A stretch of DNA of 64,000 nucleotides from Solenopsis invicta (GCF_016802725.1 NC_052677.1:14620329-14684328); one strand, 5' to 3'. Shown: positions 1 through 11,370, counted from the stretch's first letter. Notes: generated from the letters alone by a model not told the origin. Numbers and translations: made by a program.

Positions 1-520
1 ACACACGTCTGAGCGAAAACGCGAGTATTGATCGCGAACAGATCTCATCCGCAACGGTCCCGTTTAATGCGCAGCCGGAGAAACGGAAAGAAGAAAAGCG
101 CGTCGCGCTTCGTACTCGATTGGATCGTTTCGCGCGACGCGACTCGTGCGGACTTTTGTGTATCTCGGTGACTTTTTGTCAGCGTGATATTTTGCGTTTA
201 CCCAAGATCAAACGCGGCGCGGCATAATTAATATCGAAGGAGACAGGACAAGGCGACGTCGACGAAGGACCCGATCCGGCGACTCGATCGTCGGGTATCT
301 CCGGCGACTTATTAATACAACCTGAAAGGGGACTTTCCGATCTAAGATACGAGCCTTTCGCGCGACTACCGGCACATCCTCCGAGTGGAAGCTTCATTAG
401 CCGACTTTAATTACCTACACCGGCGACTGTGAGATCGTTGTCACGAGCGCCGGATAGCGACGACCGCGTGAATAGACACTGCTCGGATCGTCGCGCCCTG
501 ATCGTGGACGGTCATTTATC
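1..520. other. CpG-rich non-coding segment
   Basis: CpG-dense sequence with no frame that resembles a known protein. The only open frame of note, on the minus strand at 179-397, has no recognisable motif. I see no repeat or regulatory motif that stands out. The window edge cuts the block, so it may belong to a larger feature upstream. Confidence 0.4.
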
Positions 521-787
521 AACTTGATAGTGATTATCGTAATTAATATCGCCGACAGCACGGCGTTCGCACCGGCAAATATCGTGAAGTCGATTTTTGC
601 CCCGTTGTCAATCTGGAATTTATTTCCAGCAACATTGATCGTTAGATTTCTGGCGACGATTAATGATCAAGTGATGGAAAATAAAAGCGTGACAATGAAG
701 ACGAAATTAGTTCATTTGAGTGTTTGTGAAAGACAGACTTTAAAGAATTATTTCATCCAAAAATTATTAATATACTGTAATCCTGTA

Positions 788-905
788 ATGCCTATTTCTA
801 CCAACGTAGATTAACTTACTCTTTATCTTTCTTTAGTTCTAAAAATTGAAAAAAGATAAAGAGTAAGTTAAACTAAGATTAAAGTTAATCTGTAAAAATA
901 GGCAT
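788..905. mobile_element. palindromic miniature inverted-repeat element (MITE-like)
   Basis: The 118-bp segment is an imperfect palindrome. The outer ends read ATGCCTATTTCTAC at 788-801 and its near reverse complement GTAAAAATAGGCAT at 892-905. The inner arms contain AACTTACTCTTTATCTTT and its exact complement AAAGATAAAGAGTAAGTT around 813-870, separated by a short AT-rich loop. It has no coding capacity. Small size, near-complete self-complementarity and a location in AT-rich DNA fit a non-autonomous DNA transposon. The flanks do not show a clear target duplication, so the superfamily cannot be assigned. It could alternatively be a hairpin RNA precursor. Confidence 0.6.
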
Positions 906-1400
906 AAAAGGAACAAAGTATCGTTCTATAATGTATCTAAAAAAATAATAATTTTTATTTTGCAGCAGCTGTTTAAAGTTTAAAGCAACATAAAGTTAAT
1001 ATTTTCTTAATTCCGTTTTCTTTCAATTTTTCAAAAAATCAAAGTGCGACATAGCACACATGTATGATTATTATCTTTCAATTAATTTTCAGCTGCTAAG
1101 CGTTATAGAGTGCACTGAACGCATGAATTAGCGCACAATAGTATTCTATGCATTGCATAAATGTGACAGCTTGCAGTTGAAATTACCAATGAGTTTATAA
1201 TTATTTTGTTTAATGAGTCATTGTCTTCGTAAGAATTAATTATAAACTTAGTTTGCCTTCATATATTATTATACATATTATATAATATTTAATTATTACA
1301 TTTATTATTATTTAATATGTTTATTAATATATACCTATATATTTCTATATCTAACTTCGGCATTAGATTTGACAAGCTATCACATAACGTAATGGGTTGT
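906..1400. other. AT-rich non-coding stretch
   Basis: Very AT-rich with short A/T runs and no open frame of interest. The right edge (1377-1418) shares a patchy word match with the sequence at the end of the hAT remnant near 8489-8526, described in the findings. Nothing else can be supported. Confidence 0.4.
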
Positions 1401-1404
1401 TATA

Positions 1405-1880
1405 ATGCATGTCTAAAAAGATAAGTCACACTTGCGTATGCTTTGTCGAGGGATGGACAAGAAAGCCGATCTCCAAGGAAATTGAGCAAAGCAATAACAT
1501 TAATCTAGGACACTGCCGTAGCGAGAGAACTCGTCTGCTCGCGGTCGCCGCGAGCCCGTGCGGGCCTCGAAGAGTAATCCCTAGCGGTTGGGCTTCTGGA
1601 TGCCCGCATAAAGCAACCTCGTGGAATGAACTAGGAACTTACCCCTCCCCGTCATCCTTGGTCCACGTCTGTTTTGGTCACGAGCTGTCTCGGCTCCGTC
1701 GCGGTTTGTCCCTCGACGAGATGCGGTCTGGACCCGGACCCTTCCACCACGGCGTCTGTAATTTTAATAAGCCATATTACGAGGTCGTATCTACGGAAGA
1801 CCTACGGAAACTACCTTTGCTTGGGTAAACCAGTCACACAAAGAGCCAATCTATCTCTGTACGACCCTTGTAGGTCTTTA
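1405..1880. other. isolated GC-rich island of unknown origin
   Basis: About 400 bp of clearly higher GC content than the AT-rich sequence on both sides, with abrupt edges. The plus strand carries an uninterrupted 139-codon frame (1409-1828), and a second frame overlaps at 1674-1943. The predicted peptide is rich in Arg, Ser, Pro and Cys and shows no motif I recognise. There are no flanking inverted or direct repeats that I can define and no poly-A tail. It could be a fragment of a retroelement or another mobile sequence, an old exon, or a regulatory island. I cannot decide between these. Confidence 0.3.
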
Positions 1881-2490
1881 AATATGAGAAGAAGGATACA
1901 AAATATCTTTATCTATGTATATATGTCAAGGCATCAATTTTAAGATATTGAATTTTATTAGAATACTATTTTCCGCCGAATATAAGAGTTACATATAAAA
2001 ACAAATCAATAAAAATTAAAAATAATAATCTTTAAAACATGCTTGAGACGATTAGATTAGTTTTTCGAGCCACTTAATATATATATACTTTTTTTGAAAT
2101 ATATAAAAACATAATAATAAATATCTTATTCCTGTCAATATCCACAAGTTGTAAGCATAAAGCACATAAAGCAGAAATACAGTTAAATAAAAAAATTGTA
2201 GATTTGTATTCAGCAGAAATCAGTATTTTAATTTTATTTGTAATATTATTTTAATTCTGTTTTCATTAAAGATACGTTTTTTTTTATTTCAGTGGACATC
2301 ATGGTTAAAATATAAACATAACTCAATAGTATAAAAAGAGAGATCATAAAAAAGGCAATTTTATATATAATAAATGTTAGCGTTTCATTATTCAGTCAAA
2401 CTAGTTTAACAATCAGTTTAATCAAACACTCATTCGACAAGTAGAAAAGATAATTTCTTGAGATTGACATAATTTAATTAGCAAATTATA
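1881..2490. other. AT-rich non-coding stretch
   Basis: Low-complexity AT-rich DNA with poly-A and poly-T runs. No coding frame, inverted repeat or tandem array that I can support. Confidence 0.4.
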
Positions 2491-3540
2491 CATTTGTTAT
2501 ATCGTTTCATTATGACATGGGGGAGTGTGCGTCGGGAACAAACGCGATACTTTAATGAATTTCTAGCGGGACGTCAGGAGGCGTCATCCCCACTGCAGAA
2601 AGCGGTTAGTTGGGGATTAAGTGGGGCAATCTGCGGCATTTTTTTTCTCCCAAACGACCAAGATTTTTATGCCTAATTAATCGCCATAAATCCGAGGGAA
2701 CGACGAAGGATTACGGCGAAATTTGCGCGAAAGCGTCTTTCAACCGGGGTGATTAAATGATTTGTGGATACAGGCGGAAGATGCTTCACGCCTCGTAATT
2801 GCGTTTAAGCGCGCGTCGCCGTATATCATTGACTTTTCAAACACGAGGGGCTCCTCCAGATAACTATAACTTCGGCAAATCGGCCGAGTTATAAATTACC
2901 TATAATGTTTTACTGCCCGGATATAATTTCACTTAAATATTATAGGGTATGCGCACTTATAATATGCAAACACTCACGATTCGCAAGTAACAATACAATG
3001 ACCGAAATCACGACTTTTAACGAAAGTCGTTGCAGCATCTGCAAACGATTTCTGTGAAAAATTCCGTATTACTATGGAAAATCCAAGGATACAGAGGTTG
3101 GAAAAGGATGCCTCCCACTTGCACTTGCACATAGCGCTTCTCGCGCTGCCTTTCATCCACATTTATCAATTTAGACGAGGTACGCACGGAGGTACGCCCC
3201 GGAAAGTCCCGGCAAGCCAGCAGCAAGAAACTGCAGGAGCCCAAAGTTATCCGCGAAGTTTCGAGTGCAGAGCCAGTTGATTTATCGGGCTCATTACTGC
3301 CAGGAAAGAGGGAGGACTACAGCAACAGCCACCCCCCAGCGGCGTGTTTTACAAGACGGCATTAATTGCTCGAATTAAATATGCACCTCTCTCCGCGCCG
3401 TAATTTATTTCGGTTTCCTGAAGCGCCTTAAGTCGCCGGGGAAGCCGGCGCTCGACGGCATCGCCGTCGCTTTCCACGGACGTTAATAATGGGCCCACGA
3501 GATATTAATTGACGTGGCTGCTGTGGAAGGTCCTCTCGAT
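2491..3540. promoter_or_regulatory. candidate regulatory block, TAAT-rich and CpG-rich
   Basis: Intermediate-GC DNA in which homeodomain-type TAAT/ATTA cores are embedded in CpG-rich sequence, for example CTAATTAATCGCCATAAATC at 2675-2694 and the TAATGGGCCC word at 3487-3496 followed by ATTAATTGACG. Open frames here are short and overlap on both strands. This texture resembles conserved non-coding elements near developmental genes in insects. The assignment is inference only, since no alignment is available. Confidence 0.3.
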
Positions 3541-3560
3541 GTTTTAATCTCAACGGCAAT

Positions 3561-3602
3561 CTCTCTCTCTCTCTCTTTCTCTCTTTCTTCTTTCTTTTTT
3601 CT
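3561..3602. repeat. (CT)n pyrimidine tract
   Basis: Nine CT units are followed by a degenerate CTTT-rich pyrimidine run. The tract is a simple repeat. On the other strand it is a GA tract that could bind GAGA-type factors. Confidence 0.85.
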
Positions 3603-4500
3603 TCAGTTACACGCGTCGACCCTGTAGCGCAGCGTGTCGTCTCGTTGTAAATCGATGGTCCGCTTTCAACCTTTTAACCGTTTATTACGTTAACATTTTT
3701 ACTCCAGTTTATGTTGATCATGGGTTTCTTTCTCAACTTGTATCACTGTACTTTTGCAGTAATCGCTATAATGTTTCGTTACAATGTTTTCTTTAAGTAG
3801 TTTCTTCAAATTAATTTAAATGTTTATTGAGATCAGCCACCGTTAATAGTCGTAGTTGCAAAAAAAATGTGTCTCGAAGAAGAGCAGAGTAACAATCGAA
3901 CGACAGATTGATTTTCTTTCGATAACCAATTCTCGAATTGGCAAGTGGATGTTAATCGAAGCTTAACCAAGCTTATGTTACTCAGGAATCGAGTAATTCG
4001 ATTGGGACGAATGATAAGAATAAGGAAGTTTATAAAGCAAAGGCGCGAACAACGGGGATGAAACGTCGAGCGATCCAATCAGAAACAAAGGGAACGAAGC
4101 ACATGTAATCCGCCGCGGTAATCAGTGAAAACGTACTCTTTAGGTAAGACCTCGCAGTTCTGCTTGAATCAGAAAGAAACGAGGGTTGCGCGATAAATTT
4201 CATAAGCCGCAAGCAAAGATATGAGATTGCGAATAGATGATTCTATTCAAGCGAAATATTGCAACTGTAAAACAAAGTATATGCTATGTATCATAAAAGC
4301 TTTCTTTTCGCGAAGTAATCTAATATAAAATATAAAATAATATAAAATAATCAAAATATTAATTGTTACATTTTCAAAATAAAAAAAAAATAACAACGAA
4401 AAGGAACGTGGGAAACAACGCGCAGCAAGGGGACAGAGGTGCGCAGGATTCGTTCCTCCCAATTGATCAAATCTCCTTTGCAATGGGCGATTCTTTCCCA
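3603..4500. other. mixed to AT-rich non-coding stretch
   Basis: The composition falls from mixed to AT-rich, with an especially AT-rich, weakly repetitive patch at 4320-4395 built on AATATAAAAT-like words. Short frames on both strands have no recognisable products. A near-palindrome, CCAATTCTCGAATTGG, lies at about 3926-3941 and looks incidental. Confidence 0.4.
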
Positions 4501-5290
4501 ACCGCGATGTAACTTGACTGCAACGATCTCGCGCGACCGCATGTAATCGCTTTTTACATTGACGCGGCGGTTATGTCGGGCCCATTATCCGACGATACCG
4601 CATCCTAGGTAGAATCACTCACTTATCCGACACGTTACCGACGTTAACCGAGGATAATCGGCCTCCGGCCGGGATAACGTCCGAGGGTACGGACCTTCCG
4701 GTGGAGTTTCTCGCCGTCGGTGGGGGGTTCATCGTCCTCGATCGCGTCAGCGATCGCTTATCCCGGTATGGTACCCCGGGTTAGGTCCTGAGATCGAGTC
4801 CGTGGCACGTATCGGCTGATTTTTCCGTCGCGCACCCGGCCAGCACCGATCCGCGAACACGCACCGGACCATGGACATGAAAATGCATGTAATTAGCTGA
4901 AATTGATGTTGAACGCGAGCACGGCCGCGTTCAATTTTAATCGGCTGTCGTATGATAATTACGCGTGGCCGGGCACCCCCGACCCGCGCCGGATAAATCA
5001 TCTCGACCGCTCGCGCAACGATTCCCAGGTATTCATTTACTTCGTATTAATCAATGCGCGAAATTGATTACGGCTAGTCGCTCTCGCCGGTAACGAGGGA
5101 CGCGGTGCGGCGGGGCCGAGGGAAAAGGGCACAGATCGCTCGAGACGCGGGGGGTTTGCTCTGCAGCAGGAACGATCGTCACGCAGTCCTCTTTCGCGTT
5201 CGCTCGGTCAACCGTGTAATTTTCGACCTTTGCCCGTCTCTTCGACGGATATCTTGCCGAGATCACGAAACCCTTATTAAACCTCTACTC
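4501..5290. promoter_or_regulatory. candidate regulatory block, CpG-rich with TAAT cores
   Basis: CpG-rich DNA with GGGCCCATTA at 4578-4587 (the reverse complement of the word at 3487-3496), repeated TTAT-CGA words, and several TTAATT or TAATTA cores (for example near 4888-4895, 4950-4960 and 5045-5052). No frame looks coding. The density of AT-core sites inside a CpG-rich block suggests an enhancer or other conserved element. This is pattern-based inference. Confidence 0.3.
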
Positions 5291-6479
5291 TTCGTTTTTG
5301 TGTGACTTTATCTATTTTGAGATGCTTTGTCTCTTTTGTGTCCATCTCTCCTCAGATGTTGATTTATGCAGTCTTTCAAATTTTTTTCCATACAAGTATC
5401 TTCGTTTATATCTTCGCAGGTATATTTATATTCTTATCCGGAGACTAATAAATTCGGGTTTATATTCCGTCTATTTATAATATACTAGTATTACGTAATA
5501 TTAATCACGTTACATAATTATTCGCTGCAAATTGATTGATGAAGACAAAAATGGGATAAAGGTCCGGCGCGAAACGCAAATAGAACTGCTAAATGATGAG
5601 CGGTGTGTTGCGCAAGAACCCGATGCAAAATATCCGCGAGACAATCGTTCATTTTTGTTTATTTCGATCCGCACAACTTGGCATAGTGTCGCAAAAACCA
5701 TGTTCTCGGGTGAGCCTTGATCCGAGACTTGTCACGACTCAGCAGAAATGATCGCGGGGGGAGAAAAGAAATGTTTCGTCGGGCGCGCGCTGATTTGCGA
5801 AATTGTTCAGCGAGGGATGACGAAATCGTGCCGGTCCGGACACATCGTGACAGCCGACAGGCATTAACAGCGATGACCTACGACCTTGAGTATCTTATAT
5901 TGCTGACGACTCCATCTCTCGAGCAACCGATGTTGTATCTCGGAATCCGAGCCGAGGCCATCGAGGTAAAGACAACGATGTACGAATTGAGCGACGTGTG
6001 TAGACTGTAGCGTCACGCGATGCCAAGTACGTAAAAATAGCGGACGATCGATGACGCCTGTTTCGCCAAGTCCACCGAAACTTCCTTACTGTTCGAGAAG
6101 GCGCGATTTAAAGTTTTGAAATTTTCAAGGCTTCGAATTCAGTCGAGACGTTCCGCAAAAAGAAAATTTGTAATCTATGTGTCGACCACAATACCTGCGG
6201 GTATTGCTCCCCGCAAGAACGTTCCCAGCGCTTCCAGTGCCAGTCCGACAAGTCCCCCAATGATAAATCGTAACAGGAAGTCGACCTCTCCGACCTCCTC
6301 TCTCTTCTTTCTCTCTCTCTCTCTCGCGATGAATTTGATTCGATCGATCCCAGAATAAATTCCTCGGCGGACAGATCGCCGAGGAGCCGATGCATTTCGC
6401 GGGCGCGAGCGCGAGCGGAGAATGGAGCGAGGTATATCCGTGTATTATAGGTCCAGAACGGCCTTGGCTAGAAAATCAC
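5291..6479. other. non-coding stretch, AT-rich then mixed
   Basis: AT-rich to about 5530, then mixed composition. Open frames of 60-97 codons occur on both strands without recognisable motifs. A short CT tract lies at 6296-6325. Nothing else can be supported. Confidence 0.4.
6296..6325. repeat. (CT)n pyrimidine tract
   Basis: A pyrimidine run dominated by CT units, interrupted by TTCTTT and ending at CTCGCGAT. It creates the Ser/Phe/Leu-rich peptide of the overlapping plus-strand frame, which is therefore not evidence of a gene. Confidence 0.8.
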
Positions 6480-7530
6480 CGCTAATGGAATCAATTAGGC
6501 GTGAATTAATATTGACAGATTTATTGACTCGCCTTTTGTAAGCGTCGCGGCCGCGGCCCGTTACGCGCTCGCCAATTTATAATTGAAAGGCAACGTTCTA
6601 CCTCTCTCTTTCCCTCTCTCCCCTCCCTTTCTCTCTTTCCTCTCTGCATAGTATGCGCGTTAATGCGTAAATGCTATCTCGCGCGTGACAAGTGCGTTCT
6701 GCGCGCATTTCCATGCGATATTAATTACGAGCGTGCCCGTTAACATCGCGCACGCCCGAATTAACCCATTTTCTTTCGTCTTATTGCGTGGAAGGAGATT
6801 GAGCAATAAGTAATTATCTTACCGTATAAAATAATCTGCGCGACGGGACGTGTTCTGTCGACATAAATTTTTACAACGTTCAAATGGTCATAAACCTCTC
6901 CCTTTCTCCTTCCCCGTCGCCCAACCGCGGTGCTTAATTTCGAGATTCGATAATCACGATGTTGCACGGATAACGTATCGTTTAAGGATTATACCCGAGT
7001 CTTCGATAAGCGCAACGACGAAAGTGCACGAGGACATTGCGATACCGATCCGCAATGCGGATCTGACTCGGCGCCGTTTATGGCACGATGCGTGCGGTCT
7101 CGGCGACGCGGCGTTGATCGGACCGCAGAAATTTTAACGCAAACGCACAACGATCGTGTTTACATTATCGTGTTATTTGCATATACAGCCGGGACGAGCG
7201 AAATACTTGGTGCGTCGCAGCGCGGCGGTGCCTTTTTACCTGGTTCGCGCCAATTTCACGCATTAATTCGGCGACAGCGCGCCGCCGTTATCGTTAAAGC
7301 GCGTGCCTCCGAGTACGGCGCGTCGCGAAATTTTTGGTGGGCGGACACCGCTCGGGTACCATGCCCACGTCACACTTAATTCCCTTCCTTTTTATTCGCC
7401 GGCAGTATTATGAAAATGCGCGCGTCGGGCCCCGTTACATCGCTGGGACGCAATCGTTTGCGTAATTTGTAATTGCGTACGCGAACTACATGCGGGATTA
7501 ACGAGCGGGCCCATTAAATTTAACGACCGT
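6480..7530. promoter_or_regulatory. candidate regulatory block with octamer site
   Basis: CpG-rich DNA with many homeodomain cores: AATCAATTAG and GTGAATTAATATTG around 6489-6515, and TTAATTCGGCG near 7263. A perfect POU octamer ATTTGCAT lies at 7175-7182, and GGGCCCATTA at 7507-7516. No frame resembles a protein, although several short plus-strand frames run through the CpG-rich part. I infer a cluster of transcription-factor sites or a conserved non-coding element. Conservation in related genomes would decide this. Confidence 0.35.
6600..6647. repeat. pyrimidine-rich (CT/CCT) tract
   Basis: 48 bases are almost purely C and T, with CTCTCTCTTTCC and CCCTCCCTTT segments. It is a degenerate microsatellite inside the regulatory-looking block. 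Confidence 0.8.
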
Positions 7531-7963
7531 TGACTTTGCGTCCGCGCGACTGCGGGAAGGCGGCAGCCTTCGATCCTGTTAGTCGCGAAAAGAGAGGAAG
7601 CCCCATTGCCACCTTCGTAACTTTGAGTTTACGTAACTTCGCTATGCCCGATTATTACTCTGGATGGATCATCCAAGGCGAAGAAGAAAGTGAATTCGAT
7701 AAACAATGTTTCCAGGAAAGCAATCATTCTCTTCGATGAGAAAGAAGTTAAAAATACTGTGTTGCGAAATTATATTTGTTATATCCTTTTAATTGCTCGT
7801 TTACTGACCTAACTTTCTATATCATTCTATAGAAATAACGAGCGTATACGATTGTTACTATTTATTTTTTGATTAAGTAAGAAGTTTAGTTTCTAAAATC
7901 ATGGATGTTTCCAAATAATGGAAGCTCCCAAATTCCAAACTCACGAAAAAGATGTATTTATAA
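7531..7963. other. non-coding DNA, possibly the decayed 5' part of the hAT element
   Basis: The composition becomes AT-rich from about 7740. No clear transposase motif or terminal inverted repeat can be seen here. The next feature begins inside a transposase frame, so part of this stretch is probably decayed element sequence. The left boundary is not identifiable. Confidence 0.3.
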
Positions 7964-8256
7964 AATGAATCGAAATATCCCTTCGCCTTAGAAGATGACG
8001 AATTCCTTAAATTAAAAAAAAAATTAAGATTTAGTTTATAGAAATAACAACTGACATTACTATTAGCATAGAGATACTTTCTTATTTGTCAGTCGAGCAA
8101 AAAGATATCGAATCAATCGTACATTGTCCTTACATGAACCATTTAATTTTTAAATGTAATATAATTCTATCGTCATCAGCACCGGCTGAACGATTATTTA
8201 GCAATGATCAAATTTTAATACCGCAGCAAAATAGACCGAGTAACGATTTCTTTTAG
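7964..8256 (+). pseudogene. hAT-family transposase remnant, C-terminal dimerisation region
   Basis: hAT transposases move DNA elements by cut and paste, and their C-terminal region mediates dimerisation. In the frame beginning at 8035, translation gives the hallmark SSAPAERLFS at 8173-8202. It is followed by residues spelling an NRPS-like NRLS equivalent and a stop at 8254-8256. This matches the hAT C-terminal pattern, in which SSAP-ERLFS is followed by a basic NR-LS segment. A second frame, 7964-8041, gives an acidic EDDEF segment and joins the first only through a frameshift, next to a ten-A run at 8014-8023. The remnant is about 95 codons against 500-700 for an intact transposase, with no catalytic domain visible. 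It is non-functional. Confidence 0.8.
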
Positions 8257-8495
8257 TATGTAAAACTGATAACGAGTGAATTAGAAATCATAATGTAAGA
8301 AAAATATTAACAAAAGTTTTCAGTATATTTTGTGTATATTATTACACAATTATTAAAAGAAATATAATTTCTAAGTATCTGATATGTATCTAAAATACTT
8401 TTGAAATATCTGAGTATATGTATCTAAATATATTTTAATTTGCGTACTCGTATCTATTATATATAGATACATTTCAAAAGTATCTTACCTATCAC
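8257..8495. mobile_element. probable 3' terminal region of the hAT element
   Basis: Immediately downstream of the transposase stop lies AT-rich DNA with many copies of GTATCT or AGATAC words in both orientations, for example at 8376-8400, 8418-8432 and 8452-8486. It ends in CAAAAGTATCTTACCTATCAC at about 8475-8495. Repeated subterminal words and an end resembling TACC-ATC are common in hAT elements with this type of transposase. The exact terminus and the 8-bp target duplication cannot be fixed, because the left end is not recognisable. Confidence 0.45.
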
Positions 8496-10080
8496 ATAAT
8501 GTGATGTACTACACGCATGTGTAAAAGGGTTAAATAATGTAATTGGTTGCGGTTGATTTATAGACACCGATGTATCGATCAGCATCCAAAAGGGTCATTC
8601 ATTCACAGGCAAATATCTCTCTTACTCACTCACTCACTTTTTCATACGGTGAATTCATCGCATCCAATTAGCAGGATCTCGGTGACACCCGAATGGCAGT
8701 ACCGGGCGAAGACACGAACAAGATGGACTAGCGAGCATCGAACGACAAACTTAACGGGACAGTCGTCGTACGTGTTCGTATGCGAGACACAAGTGAATGT
8801 TTCGCGATACGCTTTAAATCGCGAGCTGTCGAACCGCCAATTAAAGCTCCAAAGTGACAGCTACTCGCCCTCGAATCTCTGTCTCGACCGTTGAAGAGAT
8901 TTCGCTGGCGGTTAACATCCAATATCGATTACATACACCTGAGTTTGTCGTCGTGGCCGGGATTCTCTTCGAAATAAAATTTCTCGCAAGATATATACTT
9001 GCATGGATTATACAAAGGTGAAATGTGCACGTCAGATCTGTTCTTTTTAACTACACTTTAGACATTTCTAATTTCTTTATACGTTTCCTTCGTTTTTTTA
9101 TCTTTGTTATATCTATATATCTATTTATATTCTCGCTTAAATACGAGTAAAAAGAAAAAGGCACGCTTTTCTTTCATCTTGTTATCTTGATTGATTCATT
9201 CAATTTTAAAAATGCAGTAGTGTTGTAAAGAACTCTAGATATGCATGCGCAACATTCTAAGAATCGCTATCGCTGGAAGGTGTTTAAATCTCGAATAAAA
9301 TAAAATTGACATTTATATCTCATAGTTACGAGAAGATTTATCTGAAATCCTGAATATTGGAATTTGCTTGATCTGAACAAAGTTGTCTTATGTATAACGA
9401 GTTTCACGTCCAACATCAATTTTCCATTATAGATTATCACTTTTCATAGAATATGATTAAAAGTATAACTTATTCTTAATGTAATTTGATGAATACTGAT
9501 ATAATCAATTAGTTTATGTTCCCTGCGTAGATAAATTACAAAAAAATATAAAAAAATTAATAAATTACAAAAAGATGAACGTAGCAAAATTAATAATGAA
9601 AGAAAAAGGCTTTTTCATCTTTTTTACATCGAAATCTCCGATTACCAAGCTCATCTTTTTTCGTACAAAGACACTTTATCGCGTATTCTTCTTCTAGTTG
9701 ATCCAATTTCGGCTTATCACCATCATGTCATTATAGCCAATCATGTGAGGTTAATGGCATTCCGGTTTCTGCTTAACGAGCGTTAAACGGCCACCGAAAA
9801 AGTCGATACACGAAAGAAGAGATAACCGCTATCTCGCCCATACAGATTAACGATTTTTTGGGACAATCCACGAAGGAAATGTCTGACGATCGGTAGCTCT
9901 TATCGCATTGGTGCATTGGCGCCGGTCTTTCGAAAAAAATATTAATAAAAAACTTAGCAATTTTTTAAGTCTCTTCAGAAATTTTTAAATTAGTACGAAA
10001 TATATAATGTAGCTTACATAATCTTTCTCATAAATACGCCACACAAAGTGTTTATATTGATATTTTTTTTTTTATGAAAA
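8496..10080. other. non-coding stretch, mixed then AT-rich
   Basis: CpG-containing mixed sequence to about 9000, then AT-rich. A plus-strand frame at 8547-8894 (115 codons) has no recognisable motif. No defined repeat was found apart from A/T runs such as those at 9539-9560 and 10062-10072. Confidence 0.4.
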
Positions 10081-11370
10081 ATGTGTTCCGTCGCCCCTGG
10101 ATCGTATCCGCTCGGCATCAACGCGAGCGATTTGCATAGCTATTCGCTGAAGATGTTGCCGAAACGCGCGTCTCGCGTTCCTGGTGCATGCAGTAGCTGC
10201 GTCCTGAATTCGCATGATTCATCGATCGATCGTACCGGCCGAACTGCTCGGCACGGCGCTCCTCGCGACCCTCCCCTCTTCTTTCTTCCCTTAATTCCCG
10301 ATCGGCGAGTTAACGAGATCGACGCCGTCGGCAGTGGACAAGTAAATTACGCGATGTTTCCCCCCAGGTTCTGCTCAAGGTCCGTTAACGGTCGACCGTT
10401 AGCAGTAGGAATCGTGCGACGTGAACGCTCGAAGGTCGAGGCCACGAAGGACATGTTCTCTCTATTTCTTTTCTTACAAGGATCTCCGCTGCATTCGAAC
10501 GACGCGAGACCGGTTGTCCCCAATGATCGTGACAAACGCAGATAATATATTTCATGCAGCGTCTACATAGTTTGCGAATATGCACGGCGTCAGAAGGATC
10601 TTACGGTTTAATTTGATATTTCGTTTCTTTTTGTAAATGCCTCCACGGTCGCCCATCTCCTTCTCGAGCTTGTTTTGCAATATCTATGATACGAAGGAAG
10701 TATGTACGTAATTTCTGATACAGCCCGGTATATCAGAAAAACCAGTATTGCGCCGCCGGGCGTATATCCCTACGACATCGGAAAGGTTAAGTGGTATGCC
10801 AATGTCGACCTTTCCGTGGTGTTCTTATTCGCATGCTCGAGGCAGCACGGCTCGCCAGTCTCTCCCTCGCGCGTTTTAAATTACCGCGATCCAGGAAGAA
10901 GACCGAGGCGCGGAGGCTGTCACCCGGGGTACCTAGTTCAGGTTGTTGGACGATTCGCGCGGTAGCCAACAACCGCGGCGGGACAGGGGAGGGCGCGGGA
11001 CGCGGGACGCGGAAATCGACGTAGGGAGAAGCGGTAACCCAAGACGCGGCCAGAACTAACACAAGACGTAGACGTCCCGCAGAGACGACAACTAGCCGGG
11101 GAACTAATCACGGTAGTGCCTGACGTCCTTAGTTCATCACGAGACCCGGGAGTAATATATACCGGACCGGCCACGATCTCGAACTAATCTAATATACCAA
11201 GACCTCGGCGGGCAACAAGGACTTGCTCTCTTCGTGCTCGGTACACCTCGCGTACGATAACACCACTTTCTCGACAGTACAGTCGACGAAACCAGTCCAT
11301 TTACGCTGGCTGTTATTGCCGAGATGTCGATTGCATACATATTGAATGTAATCCAATTGCTAAGGAATTC
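10081..11370. other. CpG-rich segment with a minus-strand TATA-like box
   Basis: CpG-rich throughout. On the minus strand GGTATATATTAC (plus 11151-11162) lies in GC-rich surroundings, like a TATA box in a core promoter. The sequence that would be transcribed from it (plus about 11125 downwards) is GC-rich and lacks a clear coding frame. A plus-strand 154-codon frame at 10081-10545 has no motif and overlaps other frames. Possible readings are a minus-strand promoter, a decayed LTR, or chance. I cannot define LTR ends or a primer binding site. Confidence 0.25.
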
